Assembly: GCA_016715075.1 (NCBI GenBank)
Contig: JADKBK010000019.1
Coordinates: 1-64,000 of the forward strand
Length of the DNA: 64,000 nucleotides
Direction of reading: 5' to 3'
Origin: Bacteroidales bacterium
Lineage (GTDB): Bacteria > Bacteroidota > Bacteroidia > Bacteroidales > VadinHA17
A program made the position numbers and the translations under genes. A model generated the notes under the pieces. It saw only the letters and a list, made by a program, of their open reading frames with translations, had not been told where the DNA came from and made no database searches. Position 1 is the stretch's first letter. Every line of letters starts with the position of its first letter. Shown here one piece after another: positions 18,193 through 29,600 of this stretch.

Positions 18193-20037
18193 ATGTCAGT
18201 AGGATATTCAGAAGAACATATAAAAACCCTCGAGTGGAGAGAACATATCCGGTTACGGCCTGGTATGTACATAGGCAAACTTGGAGACGGATCATCTCAG
18301 GATGACGGAGTTTATGTTCTGCTCAAAGAGGTTATGGATAATGCCATAGACGAGTACATGATGGGCAACGGGAAGAAGATTGATGTTTCCATTACCGGAA
18401 GGGAAGTCAGGGTTCGCGATTATGGCAGAGGAATTCCTCTCGGGAAACTGCTTGATGCAGTATCAAAGATGAACACCGGAGCCAAGTACGATTCGAAGGC
18501 ATTTAAAAAATCGGTAGGTCTTAACGGAGTTGGAGTAAAGGCAGTTAATGCCCTGTCAAGCAGTTTTGTTATCAGATCGATCCGCGAGGGACAGGTAAAG
18601 CATCTGGAGTTCGAACATGGGATTACGATCAAAGATAATCCTGTCGAACCCACAACTGAGGAGAACGGTGTAGAGGTTGTTTTCCAGCCCGATGAGGGGA
18701 TGTTCGGGAACTACTTTTATATGTCAGAGTATGTAGATTCCATGTTGAAAAACTATGTTTACCTCAACGCCGGGCTCATAATCAATTTTAACGGGAATAA
18801 ATTCCTTTCGCGCAACGGACTGGCCGATCTTCTAAACGAGAATATGAACAAGGAGGGGCTATATCCAATCATTCATCTGAAAGGCGAAGATATAGAACTG
18901 GCATTTACTCATGGTTTCCAGTATGGCGAGGATTATTACAGCTTTGTCAACGGGCAGAATACGACACAGGGAGGAACGCACCTGATTGCATTCAGAGAAT
19001 CAATAGTCAAGACCATCAGGGACTTCTATAAAAAAGACTATGATCCTGCCGACATAAGGTCATCTATAATAGCTGCTATAAGTATTAAGGTAGAGGAACC
19101 GATCTTTGAATCACAGACCAAGACTAAACTCGGATCAAAGGATATGGGACCGGAAGGTCCCTCAGTCAGGAATTTTATCAGTGAGTTCATTAAGAAACAG
19201 CTAGACGATTACCTGCATAAAAATCCTGAAACAGCAAGGATAATACTTAAGAAGATCCAGGATTCTGAAAAAGAGAGAAAAGCAATTTCATCAATTCAGA
19301 AGCTGGCGCGCGACAGGGCGAAAAAGGTGAGTCTTCACAACAAGAAGCTCAGGGACTGCCGGATGCATTATAATTCAAACGACGCCAACAAGCTAGATTC
19401 AACAATATTCATTACCGAGGGAGACTCTGCAAGCGGGTCAATAACCAAATCAAGAAATGTGGAGACCCAGGCTGTTTTCAGCCTGAGAGGCAAACCGCTT
19501 AACTGCTATGGTCTTACTAAAAAGATCGTTTATGAGAACGAGGAATTCAACCTTCTGCAGGCTGCACTGAATATTGAAGACGGAATTGAAAATCTCCGTT
19601 ACAATAATGTGGTGATTGCAACTGATGCTGACGTTGACGGGATGCATATCAGGTTGCTGCTTCTTACGTTCTTTCTGCAGTTCTTTCCCGATCTTGTAAG
19701 AAAAGGTCATGTTTATATTTTACAGACTCCGCTTTTCAGGGTCAGGAATAAAAAAGAGACCCGTTACTGCTACTCTCCTGAAGAGAAGGCAAAGGCAATT
19801 TCTGCATTTGGCTCAAATGCTGAGATAACCAGATTCAAGGGATTGGGCGAAATATCACCAAATGAGTTTGCCAATTTCATTGGAAAAGATATGAGACTCG
19901 AACCGGTAAGGATGAAGAAAAATGATTTTATCAACGGCTATCTCGAGTTTTATATGGGAAAAAATACTCCTGACAGGCAGGATTTTATCATCGATAACCT
20001 GAGAATTGAGGAAGATATTGTTGAAGAAGAGAAGTAG
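18193..20037 (+). CDS. parE: DNA topoisomerase IV subunit B
   Basis: ATPase subunit of the type IIA topoisomerase that decatenates chromosomes. The GHKL ATP site is seen in RPGMYIGKLGDG, EVMDNAIDEY and the LNGVGVKAVNAL loop. The TOPRIM part has EGDSASGS, RGKPLNCYG and the DADVDGMHI metal-binding motif. Length 614 is short, as in ParE rather than GyrB. The immediately following parC supports topo IV. Confidence 0.95.
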   Translation: MSVGYSEEHIKTLEWREHIRLRPGMYIGKLGDGSSQDDGVYVLLKEVMDNAIDEYMMGNGKKIDVSITGREVRVRDYGRGIPLGKLLDAVSKMNTGAKYDSKAFKKSVGLNGVGVKAVNALSSSFVIRSIREGQVKHLEFEHGITIKDNPVEPTTEENGVEVVFQPDEGMFGNYFYMSEYVDSMLKNYVYLNAGLIINFNGNKFLSRNGLADLLNENMNKEGLYPIIHLKGEDIELAFTHGFQYGEDYYSFVNGQNTTQGGTHLIAFRESIVKTIRDFYKKDYDPADIRSSIIAAISIKVEEPIFESQTKTKLGSKDMGPEGPSVRNFISEFIKKQLDDYLHKNPETARIILKKIQDSEKERKAISSIQKLARDRAKKVSLHNKKLRDCRMHYNSNDANKLDSTIFITEGDSASGSITKSRNVETQAVFSLRGKPLNCYGLTKKIVYENEEFNLLQAALNIEDGIENLRYNNVVIATDADVDGMHIRLLLLTFFLQFFPDLVRKGHVYILQTPLFRVRNKKETRYCYSPEEKAKAISAFGSNAEITRFKGLGEISPNEFANFIGKDMRLEPVRMKKNDFINGYLEFYMGKNTPDRQDFIIDNLRIEEDIVEEEK

Positions 20038-20068
20038 AAGAATTTTTTAAGGAAGTGCAGGCTTGTAT

Positions 20069-22681
20069 ATGGAAGAGCAAAATCTTGATATCACAAATAC
20101 GGAAGGCAAAGATGAGACCCAGCAGGGACCTGCTGCCCTGCATTCGGTCACAGCGCTTTCGGGTATGTACAAGGACTGGTTCCTTGATTATGCTTCATAT
20201 GTAATTCTTGAAAGAGCTGTTCCCCATCTGCATGACGGACTGAAACCGGTTCAGCGTCGTATTCTCCATTCAATGAAAAGGATGGATGACGGAAGGTTTA
20301 ATACAGTGGCAAATATTATTGGCCATACAATGCAGTTCCACCCTCACGGAGATGCATCAATAGGTGATGCCCTTGTACAGCTTGGACAGAAGGATCTTCT
20401 CGTTGATACCCAGGGTAACTGGGGAAACCTTCTCACCGGTGACGGTGCTGCAGCGCCGAGATATATTGAGTCGCGACTGTCAAAATTTGCACTCGATGTG
20501 GTTTTTAACCATAAAACAACTGAGTGGAAACTTTCATATGACGGCAGAAATAAGGAACCTGTCACTCTCCCGGTAAAATTTCCGCTTCTTCTGGCCCAGG
20601 GAGGCGAAGGTATAGCCGTTGGCCTTGCATCTAAAATACTTCCGCACAATTTCAATGAGCTTATTGATGCTTCCATTGATTACCTCATGGGTAAGGAATT
20701 CGTGTTATATCCCGATTTTCCAACCGGAGGAATGGTCGATGTTTCAAAATATAATGACGGTCAGAGGGGAGGTGTGATCAAGGTAAGGGCTAAGATTGAA
20801 AAGGTTGACAAAAAGGAGTTGGTGATCACTGAAATCCCGTTCGGAAAAACAACCTCCACCCTAATCGAATCCATCATCAAGGCTAATGAAAAGGGAAAGA
20901 TCAAGATCAGGAAAATTGATGATAATACCTCGGCAAACGTAGAAATCGTTGTCCACCTGGTTCCCGGGGTTTCACCTGATAAAACAATAGATGCGCTTTA
21001 TGCACTGACCGATTGTGAATATTCAATTTCTCCCAACACCTGCGTAATTGTTGATGACAAGCCTTCATTTATGGGGGTTAGCTCTATACTGAAACATTCT
21101 GCCGACAGAACAGTGCAGCTTCTAAAGAGTGAGCTTGAGATACGACGTAATGAACTCATGGAGGAGTGGCATATGTCATCGCTTGAGAAGATCTTCATTG
21201 AGGAGAGGATCTATCGCGATATTGAAGAAGTTGAGACCTGGGAAGGGGTAATAACGGCTATTGACAAGGGGCTTGATCCTTTTAAAAAACTGCTTTACAG
21301 GGAAGTTACAAGGGATGATATTATAGCGCTTACTGAGATTAAGATAAAGCGGATCTCTAAATTTGATGCCAAAAAGGCTGATGAACATATTAAGGATATT
21401 GAGACCGAACTTGAGGAGGTTAAAAACCACCTCCTTAATATCATTCCATTTGCCATTAACTACTTCAAGCAGATAAAGAAGAAATATGGCAAAGGGAAGG
21501 AGAGGAAGACCGAGATCAGGAGTTTTGAGACAATTGAAGCAACGAAGGTTGTTGCCAACAATGCCAAGCTGTATATCAACTACAAAGAGGGTTTCATAGG
21601 TACCGGTCTGAAAAAGGATGAATTCGTCTGCGACTGCTCGGATATTGATGATATCATAGTAATCAGAAAAGACGGTGTATATCTGATTACGAAAGTTGCC
21701 GATAAAGTCTTCGTCGGAAATGATATCCTGTATGCCCAGGTCTTTCTCAAAAATGATGAGCGAACGATTTATAATATTGTTTATCAGGATGGGAAGGACG
21801 GTCCGCTCCTGGCCAAGAGATGTTCATTGTCGGGACTGACCCGCGATAAGGAGTATAATCTCACAAGGGGTACACCCGGTTCAAAAATTGTCTACTTCAG
21901 TGCCAATCTCAACGGCGAGGCGGAAGTTATCAAGGTCCACCATAAACCAAAAGCCAGGCTTAAGAAACTGGTCTTCGAGTTTGATTTCGGACAGATGACA
22001 ATCAAGGGTAAAAGCTCAATGGGGAATATTCTTACGAAGAATGCAGTTCATAAGATCTCCCTCAAAGAGAAAGGCCTCTCTACCCTTGGAGGAAGAAAGA
22101 TCTGGTTTGATGATTCGGTGTTCAGGCTTAATGTTGACGGAAGAGGCCAGTATCTTGGAGAATTCAGCAGTGATGACAAAATACTCGTCATTACCAAAAA
22201 CGGGTTCTTCAGAAATGCCGGATTTGACCTGTCCAACCATTTTGAGGATAATATTCTCATAATTGAAAAATTCCGTCCCGGGAGAGTTTATTCCGTTATT
22301 TACTGGGATGCCGAGCAAAAGTTTTATTATCTCAAGAGGTTTACAATTGAGGAATCGGAGAAACCCCAGTGCTTTATCAATGAAGATCCTGAATCAAAGC
22401 TTCTCAGCATAACTGAGGTTGAATATCCTCGCTTCGAAATCCACTTCGGAGGCAAACATAAAACAAGGGATAATGAGATAATTGAAGTGGCTGAATTTAT
22501 CGGAGTCAAGAGTTTTAAAGCCAAAGGACGAAGAATGACCAACTATATGGTCGAAAATATCGAGGAGATTGAACCCATTGTCAAGAAGGAGACTGTCGTT
22601 CCTGCTGATGAAAATCATGAAGAAGAACCACCCCCCCCTCTGATCCATGAGGATCCTGCACAGATGAAGCTCGAGTTGTGA
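20069..22681 (+). CDS. parC: DNA topoisomerase IV subunit A
   Basis: DNA-breaking subunit partnering with ParE. The catalytic tyrosine is Tyr132 in APRYIESRL, with the preceding family blocks HDGLKPVQRRIL and FHPHGDASIGDALV. A long coiled region (about 360-480) and a C-terminal beta-propeller-like domain follow; the tail is acidic and proline-rich (DENHEEEPPPPLIHED). The ATG at 20069 is preferred over a TTG two codons upstream, giving 870 residues. It begins 31 bases after parE and its stop overlaps the aroK start. Confidence 0.95.
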   Translation: MEEQNLDITNTEGKDETQQGPAALHSVTALSGMYKDWFLDYASYVILERAVPHLHDGLKPVQRRILHSMKRMDDGRFNTVANIIGHTMQFHPHGDASIGDALVQLGQKDLLVDTQGNWGNLLTGDGAAAPRYIESRLSKFALDVVFNHKTTEWKLSYDGRNKEPVTLPVKFPLLLAQGGEGIAVGLASKILPHNFNELIDASIDYLMGKEFVLYPDFPTGGMVDVSKYNDGQRGGVIKVRAKIEKVDKKELVITEIPFGKTTSTLIESIIKANEKGKIKIRKIDDNTSANVEIVVHLVPGVSPDKTIDALYALTDCEYSISPNTCVIVDDKPSFMGVSSILKHSADRTVQLLKSELEIRRNELMEEWHMSSLEKIFIEERIYRDIEEVETWEGVITAIDKGLDPFKKLLYREVTRDDIIALTEIKIKRISKFDAKKADEHIKDIETELEEVKNHLLNIIPFAINYFKQIKKKYGKGKERKTEIRSFETIEATKVVANNAKLYINYKEGFIGTGLKKDEFVCDCSDIDDIIVIRKDGVYLITKVADKVFVGNDILYAQVFLKNDERTIYNIVYQDGKDGPLLAKRCSLSGLTRDKEYNLTRGTPGSKIVYFSANLNGEAEVIKVHHKPKARLKKLVFEFDFGQMTIKGKSSMGNILTKNAVHKISLKEKGLSTLGGRKIWFDDSVFRLNVDGRGQYLGEFSSDDKILVITKNGFFRNAGFDLSNHFEDNILIIEKFRPGRVYSVIYWDAEQKFYYLKRFTIEESEKPQCFINEDPESKLLSITEVEYPRFEIHFGGKHKTRDNEIIEVAEFIGVKSFKAKGRRMTNYMVENIEEIEPIVKKETVVPADENHEEEPPPPLIHEDPAQMKLEL

Positions 22682-23205
22682 TGCTCAACAGCAATAAACT
22701 ATATATCATCGGCTTCATGGGTAGCGGAAAAACCACTACGGGTTCAAAGCTGGCCGGGCTCCTGAGATGGCATTTTACAGATCTTGACAGAAGAATTGAG
22801 GAACTAGCTGGAAAAACAATTCCAGAAATCTTTTCTGTTCATGGTGAAGAGTGGTTCCGTGAAATGGAAACCGAAGTCCTCAGGGGTCTGCATTCCTGTA
22901 CAAATACTGTTATATCTACAGGCGGCGGAGCGCCCTGTTTTAATAACAACATGGACTTCATGCTTGAGACAGGACTGACACTCTACCTTAAACTGACACC
23001 CGGACAGCTGAAAAGCAGGCTTGCCAATACACAGGAGGAGAGGCCACTGATCAGGAATCTGAGCGATGAGGGTTTGCTTAGCTATATTGAGGAGAAACTG
23101 GAGTTTCGTGAAAAGTGGTATAACAGGGCAGAATTAACTGTAGATGGGTTTAATACTGACGTCCGGTTTATATATTCAAAAGTCCGGCCAATACTGACTG
23201 CCTGA
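22681..23205 (+). CDS. aroK: shikimate kinase
   Basis: Phosphorylates shikimate in the aromatic amino acid pathway. P-loop GFMGSGKTT (11-19), the shikimate-binding DLDRRIEE, STGGGAP, and RPLIRNL in the lid are all present. Length is 174 residues. The ATG at 22681 overlaps the parC TGA by one base; a GTG one codon earlier is possible. Last gene of the parE-parC-aroK run. Confidence 0.95.
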   Translation: MLNSNKLYIIGFMGSGKTTTGSKLAGLLRWHFTDLDRRIEELAGKTIPEIFSVHGEEWFREMETEVLRGLHSCTNTVISTGGGAPCFNNNMDFMLETGLTLYLKLTPGQLKSRLANTQEERPLIRNLSDEGLLSYIEEKLEFREKWYNRAELTVDGFNTDVRFIYSKVRPILTA

Positions 23206-23211
23206 TTTTTA

Positions 23212-23399
23212 CTAACACTTTTCAACAATCACCTCTGACCTTCCCGGTATACCTTCATTCCCCGGTGAATCATATGTATTAATCTGTATGTTAGAGATAT
23301 ATGCTTAACTATGTATCCATCTGTACATTGACAATGAATGGAACATCTTTATTTGTCGCTGTAATGAACTGCATCCATTGTTCGTAACTAATGAAATTC
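23212..23399 (-). pseudogene. possible decayed coding remnant
   Basis: The gap after aroK looks empty in standard frames. On the minus strand the stretch 23399 to about 23310 reads NFISYEQWMQFITATNKD and then VPFIVNVQMDT, and about 23280 to 23212 reads INTYDSPGNEGIPGRSEVIV and ends EKC-stop in another frame. Both pieces have the composition of real protein. They could be the end of a lost gene with at least one frameshift and an internal stop. I do not recognise the family, and chance is not excluded. Confidence 0.3.
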
Positions 23400-23454
23400 A
23401 GGCACAATTATATTGCTAATTTAGTGGGAAATTATTAGTAACAGGGATTTTTTT

Positions 23455-26400
23455 ATGAGAGACAATTTGTTTTCTCTCCATGGGATGAAAACCGGAGAGA
23501 AATACATGGTATCAATGCTTTTGTCACAGGCTCTGTTTCTGGGAATTTTTATCGGGGCATTCGATATCAGTGCACACTCTCTCTTCCTCGCCATTTTCGA
23601 TGAAAAGATGCTGGCGAAAGGATATATTGCATCTGGCCTCGCAGGAATAATCCTGTTGTCAATGTACTTCTTTGTCCAGGCCAGGAACAAATCAGGAAAC
23701 TTCGGGTTCCTGAATCTGATTGCAGTCGCTGCTATTACACTGGTCTTATGGATCATTCTGGTAAACAGTTCTTCAAAATGGATTGTTTTTATCATATTCA
23801 TCATGCTGGGCCCCCTGAATATAATTTCCATTATGGGATTCCGGACAACTGCCGGATCGATCTTTACCAGCAACAAAGGAAAGAGACTGTTTGCCATTGT
23901 TGATGCTTCTCTGATAACCGGGATCATCATCGGATGCTATTCGATCCCTCTGCTTCTGTCAGTTGGTTTGAAGTTAAGTAACATCCTGCTTTTAAGTGCA
24001 ATATCCGTTTCTGCTTCTGCCGTTATTCAGGCAATTGCAGGAGAAAGACCTCATTCCGAAAGAGAAAACACCGACAATCAGCCTAATGGGTTTAAGAGTA
24101 CAGTCTCTCTGCTCAATGTATTTCGTAACGACAGCTATTCTAGAGTTTTAGGCATATTCATTGTTCTTTCAGTAATATCTGCCTTTTTTATCCAATACTC
24201 ATTCCTGGCTGTCACCAGGGAGAAATTTCCTACAGGAGAAGAAATGGCAAGATTCCTTGGGATTTTTACCGGGAGTATAATGCTGCTCACCCTTGCCGGT
24301 AAATTTTTCATATTTTCATTTCTTTTAAAAAATTACGGACTTAAAACCTGCCTGACAATTTCTCCGGTACTCCTTGCTATTTTTACTGTTCTCGCAGTAG
24401 CATTTGGAATTGGCATGGGTTATACACAGGAAACAGCCAGCGGATTTATGATATTCTTTATTTTACTGGCCCTGATAAGATTCCTCTCCAAATCACTTGA
24501 CGAATCAATTGAATCCTCCACATTCAAGGTGCTCTATCAGACATTTGACGAAAAAATAAGATTTGGAGTTCAGTCGATCATGGATGGCGCCGTCAAAGAG
24601 GCTGCTGCCTTTCTTGCAGGCCTGATACTGGCAGGGATCGGAGTTCTGAGCTTTGTTGACCTGCTCCATTTCTCATGGATCCTGATTATAGTCCTTCTGA
24701 TCTGGCTTTACTTCGCCTTCAGGCTCTACACTGAATACAGAAAATCCGTAAGAAACGGACTTGAATCACTGAAATCTGAAAACATCCCCCGGGAAGAATT
24801 TAAAGAACCTGTTATTTTCAGGAGCAGGTATTATGGAGAAAGGTTGTTCAGCCTTGACTATTTTAATCTTATCTCCGGCGACTATACAGTTTTCGAAAAG
24901 ACAGATAACAGACACTATTTTAATAAAATAATTTACCAAACCTTATTAAAGCAGGACATCAATCTTATGCCGGCGATTAAAAAACTGGCGGGTCAGAAGT
25001 TTGATAAAGAGATACGTGATCAGGCTGCAGATCTTATGAAAAATATGGAATCTATATCATCCGGATTGATGCAGGAAGAAGAGAGGATCATATCAGCAAA
25101 AAGAGTTTTATCGGAAACAAGAATGCCGCAGACTACTGAAATTCTGAGATTGCTGAGAGATAAATCTATTGAATCGAAGAGACTCGCAATTTACATGATT
25201 GGTAAATTCAGGTTATCCGACATGATCCCGGAAGTTTGCGATTGCCTTAATATTCCAGGTCTTGAAAGAGATGCAGTAGCTGTATTGAAAGCATTCGGAA
25301 GCACAGCCGAAGAGGAGTTGATTAGATTCTATATGGTGTCGTCAGGAAATATAAATTCCAGCAAGACAATTCTGCGACTTCTTTCAAAGCTGCCATTGGA
25401 TGAAGGTACGGGATTTCTTTTTTCCAGGCTTTGGTCAAACTCAAGGCAATTGAAGGAGGTCTCTCTTAATAGCCTGCTTAAAAGCCATTTCATACCTTCC
25501 GCTGAGGATAAGGAGAGACTGAACATGCTTATTTCCGATATCGTCGGCATAATTACATGGAATCTTTCTGCCAGGAGATGCCTCGAAAAGAATAATGATG
25601 ATATTCTCCTGAATGAGATTAATAAGGAACTTAACAGATGGAGCGATTTCCTGATTAATATTCTCTCTATAACCTATGATGCCGCTGCTGTAACAAGGAT
25701 AAGGAAGAGTCTTGAGTTTGAGACTATTGAAAGTGTCCACTATGCACATGCCATTATTGATATCGTGGTGGATGATTCTGTGAAGGCAAAAATCACTTAC
25801 CTCCTGGATGTAATTCCAGACGACGAGAAATTACGGAAACTTACCAGGTTCTTCCCGGTGGAAATACCTGATTATAATAAACTGCTTGAGGATATCCTTA
25901 ACCGGGACTATAATCTTCTTAGTCTCTGGACCAAAGCTTCAGTATTGAGACATATGCCTGTCATAATGGATAGTGAAATGGCTGAGTCAGTGGTTGCACT
26001 TCTTTTCAGTCCTGAAAGCCTGCTTCAGGAAGAGGCGGTTCGCCTGATTTGCCGTTCAGACCTCAAGCTTTACAAATCGGTTTACAGCAGAATACCCCTT
26101 GCAACACGAAAACACCTCGACAGGATAATTGACTCAGATACTGATAATCGGGTACTCCTGTTTGAAAAGATCCGTTTTCTTTCAGATTGTTTTAAAGGAA
26201 TAATTGAGGAAGAATTAATACTTCTTGCGAAAAGCATGATTTTATTCAGTGACATTAAAGAACTCATGTCGTCACTGCCTGACGGCTATATTCTTTGGGC
26301 TCTGAAATCAGGTAATGGCATTCCTGTTGCTCAATTATTCTATTCATCAGGTAGAGAGCAGCTGTTAGCCAAATCAGCCGGGGTGGAGTATGCTTCGGTA

Positions 26401-26505
26401 TATATTCTTTCTTTCAGGGCTCTGGAAGAGTTTCTGTATCAGTTTCCTGACAATAGTGAGATAGTATTGACATACCTTGAAAAAAGTGAAATACCAGAAA
26501 ATTAA
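23455..26505 (+). CDS. ATP/ADP-translocase-like MFS protein with C-terminal HEAT-like repeats
   Basis: A 1016-residue protein. Residues 1 to about 423 form some 12 transmembrane helices; the motif NKGKRLFAIVDASLITGIII near residue 138 resembles the KRLFpligag signature of ATP/ADP translocase-like (TlcA/Npt) carriers. Residues about 430-1016 are soluble alpha-helical pairs consistent with HEAT or armadillo repeats (for example STTAEEELIRFY-like helices and LLSKLPLDEG, SVVALLFSPESLLQEEAVRLI). Transport of nucleotides is not shown; the carrier part may be a sensor. The next gene, 135 bases downstream, encodes a membrane STAND NTPase, and the two probably work together. A further 35 codons without stops continue in another frame after the stop, so the C-terminus may be frameshifted. 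Confidence 0.75.
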   Translation: MRDNLFSLHGMKTGEKYMVSMLLSQALFLGIFIGAFDISAHSLFLAIFDEKMLAKGYIASGLAGIILLSMYFFVQARNKSGNFGFLNLIAVAAITLVLWIILVNSSSKWIVFIIFIMLGPLNIISIMGFRTTAGSIFTSNKGKRLFAIVDASLITGIIIGCYSIPLLLSVGLKLSNILLLSAISVSASAVIQAIAGERPHSERENTDNQPNGFKSTVSLLNVFRNDSYSRVLGIFIVLSVISAFFIQYSFLAVTREKFPTGEEMARFLGIFTGSIMLLTLAGKFFIFSFLLKNYGLKTCLTISPVLLAIFTVLAVAFGIGMGYTQETASGFMIFFILLALIRFLSKSLDESIESSTFKVLYQTFDEKIRFGVQSIMDGAVKEAAAFLAGLILAGIGVLSFVDLLHFSWILIIVLLIWLYFAFRLYTEYRKSVRNGLESLKSENIPREEFKEPVIFRSRYYGERLFSLDYFNLISGDYTVFEKTDNRHYFNKIIYQTLLKQDINLMPAIKKLAGQKFDKEIRDQAADLMKNMESISSGLMQEEERIISAKRVLSETRMPQTTEILRLLRDKSIESKRLAIYMIGKFRLSDMIPEVCDCLNIPGLERDAVAVLKAFGSTAEEELIRFYMVSSGNINSSKTILRLLSKLPLDEGTGFLFSRLWSNSRQLKEVSLNSLLKSHFIPSAEDKERLNMLISDIVGIITWNLSARRCLEKNNDDILLNEINKELNRWSDFLINILSITYDAAAVTRIRKSLEFETIESVHYAHAIIDIVVDDSVKAKITYLLDVIPDDEKLRKLTRFFPVEIPDYNKLLEDILNRDYNLLSLWTKASVLRHMPVIMDSEMAESVVALLFSPESLLQEEAVRLICRSDLKLYKSVYSRIPLATRKHLDRIIDSDTDNRVLLFEKIRFLSDCFKGIIEEELILLAKSMILFSDIKELMSSLPDGYILWALKSGNGIPVAQLFYSSGREQLLAKSAGVEYASVYILSFRALEEFLYQFPDNSEIVLTYLEKSEIPEN

Positions 26506-26640
26506 GTACTTCTTTTAAAGACGATAAGGGATATTCGGATGAAAAATTATTAAGAAGAGGGATAGATATAAAGGATGAAAAAGATATACCGAACTATAAT
26601 ACCTGAAAAGGGTTTAAAATATTGTAACTCATAGATTATC

Positions 26641-29600
26641 ATGGGACCATTTGAAGAACAAAGAAATTTCAACCCCTTTCCAGGGCTTCGGCCGTTTTCC
26701 TCTGACGAAAGCGACTGGTTCTTTGGGAGGGATATTGAGATGGAGGAGATTTACACAAAGCTGCTGAACAACAGGTTTATTACTCTGATAGGTTCATCAG
26801 GATGCGGAAAAACTTCACTTATCAATTGCGGGGTTATTCCCCTGGCCCGACATCACCATATCGATGGAGAATCCCAATGGAGGATTATCTCCTTCAGACC
26901 GGGGAATGATCCGATGGGCAATCTCGCAGTAGCAATCTCAGAGGAATTATCTGCTTCAGGTCAGTTACGTACCGACTGGAAAACAATCCAGTCAGAACTT
27001 TTTGACAATCCTGACGGGATTGGCGCTGCACTCAGGCGTTTTATCTCTAATCCGGAGGAAAAGGTTCTTCTGGTTATTGATCAGTTTGAAGAACTTTTCA
27101 GACTTGCGGCCAGGGGAAAGAAGGAAATAGTGGCAGCTTCAGTGGCTAAATTTGTCGGATTAATGGTTGAAGTCATCGACCAGCCTCTTGAAAACATATT
27201 TTCCATTATCTCCCTGCGTTCGGAATATATCGGTGAGTGTTCTCGTTATCATGGCCTTACTCAGCTTATAAATAATAGCAATTATCTTGTTCCGGAACTC
27301 AATCCGGAAAACTACAGGAGAGTTATTGAAGCGCCGGTCATCAATTCCGGTGCAAAAATTGATCCGCAGCTTGTGGCTTCACTTCTCTTTGATCTTGGAG
27401 GTCGTCCTGAGCAACTCCCTGCCGTTCAGCATGCAATGATGAGGACATTTGAGCACTGGCAGAAAATGGATGATCCGGGAAGGCCGGTCAGTACCTCCGA
27501 TTATGATGCAGTTGGGAATCTTAACATGGCTATGGAAAAGCATGCTGAAGAGACTTTCGAGGCACTCACAATCAGGGAAAAAATGATATGCGAGGTGATG
27601 TTCAGGACCATCACTGAAAAAAGCCCCGATAGCCGGGGATTCAGAAATCCATCCAGCGTCAGTACAATTAAAAACATCGCATGCTGCACCAGCGAAGAGA
27701 TATATGATGTAATTGAAAAATTCAGGCACCCTTCTGTCTGCTTTATTACTCCCCTTCATTGGCTCACACTGAAAGATGAGTCAATGGTTGATCTATCCCA
27801 GGAAATACTTATCAAACTCTGGGACCGATTGAATGATTGGGTTGATGAAGAGGCATCATCGTCAAGAATTTACCTGAGGCTCTCCGAAGCTTCAGCAATG
27901 TATCAGCAGGGCAAAACAGGACTTTGGAAGCCACCCGACCTTCAACTGGCAATAAACTGGCGGGAGAAATATAAGCCAACACTGGCATGGGCTGAACGTT
28001 ATAACCCGGCTTTTGAAAGAGCTATGGTCTATCTCCGCACCAGCGAAAGGAAATTTATTGAGGAGGAGGCCAATAAGATTATATTGCAAAAGAAAAGAGT
28101 ACGGACGATAAGGAACATTGCTTCAGGCTTAGGGGTGATTGCCCTGGTTGCAATAAGTTACTTATTCCTTAACATTCAGCGTCGTTCAGAGGCAGACAGG
28201 TTTGCGAAAAATGCTGAATTACTTATGATTCGGGCAGTCACAGCTAAAGTAAGAGCTGACTCTTCCACGTTTGCTGCTCTGGAACAAAGAGATCTTGCAG
28301 ATTCAACTGCCAGGATAGCAAGCCAGAAAGTAAATGACGCTTTTGTTACAGTAAAATTATATGAAGACCAGAAATTAAAGGCTGAAAGGGAGGCCGCTGA
28401 GGCAAAACAAATGGAAGATCTGGCGCTGGAACGGTCAGATTCAGCAGAACGTGTCAGCATTCTTGCTGATGAGAATGCAAGGATTGCTAATGAACAGAAA
28501 ATTGAGGCGCAACGCCTTAGGATGCTATCCGTAGGAAAGACAGTTGCTGTTAAATCCGTTCTGCTTCAGGGCCAGAAAGAATTACAGTCACTGCTCGCAT
28601 TTCAGGCTTACCTTTTCAACAGGAAAAACAAGGGCCCTGAAAATGATGCTGACATATATGCCGGAATGTATAACGTTGCACGTCAGAATGGTAGCAACCA
28701 GTATAAATCTTTCACCGGACATAATGGTGACATCCGGAGTATTGCTTTTATCCCTGGCATGAACGAATTTTTTACCTCATCAAGCGACGGACAGGTGCTC
28801 AGATGGTCGCTCAACGGAGCCCAGAAATCCTTCCAGGTGGTCTATTCCGGAGGTGATATTATTAATGTGCTTGCAGTCAGCCCCGACGCTAAATGGCTGG
28901 CCTGCGGAAGTGAAAATTCTGCAATCAGAATGATCCCGCTGAATGGAAACGGCAAGAGTTTTGAAATGAAGGCTCATAAGGGGAAAATAAACTCCCTGGT
29001 ATTCTCATTCGACAGCAAACAACTATACTCAGCCGCCCTTGACGGGAAAGTACTTAAGTGGGAAATTGCTGCACAAACATTTACGGATGTTTCCACAGGA
29101 CTGACAGAGATCACATCTATTGATATCTCCTATAATGGAAATTATCTGGCCGGAGTTAAGACTGACGGTACTGCCGTTGTGTGGGATCCAGGAAAAATTT
29201 CTGATAAGTTCAGCATTGAAACTTCTGGAAAGAATATAAAAGTGGTGAGGTTTAACCCCGATAATAATATTCTTGCATTGGGTGACGCCAGTGGCAACAT
29301 TGAGTTGTGGGATGTTAATTCGCGTAAAAAAATCTCTGAGGTCAAAGCCCATACTTCAAGTGTAAATGATATCCGGTTTAATGCAAAATTGAATCAGATG
29401 GCGACTGCAGGGAATGACAAAGTACTCAGGATCTTCAATGTGAAGGACCCGTCTGATCTAAGTGAACCGCCGGTTACTCTGACTGATAATGAAGGCTTAA
29501 TATTTGTTATCGAATTCAGTCCCGACAGCAGGGCAATTATTGCAGGAACTTCAGGCGGAGGAAATAACCTTGTCAGCCGCCCGACACATATAGACTTCCT

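Noticed and set aside
26571..26633. Short ORF starting MKKIYRT upstream of the nSTAND gene
   Set aside because: Only about 20 codons, overlaps the better-supported possible C-terminal extension in another frame; no independent support.
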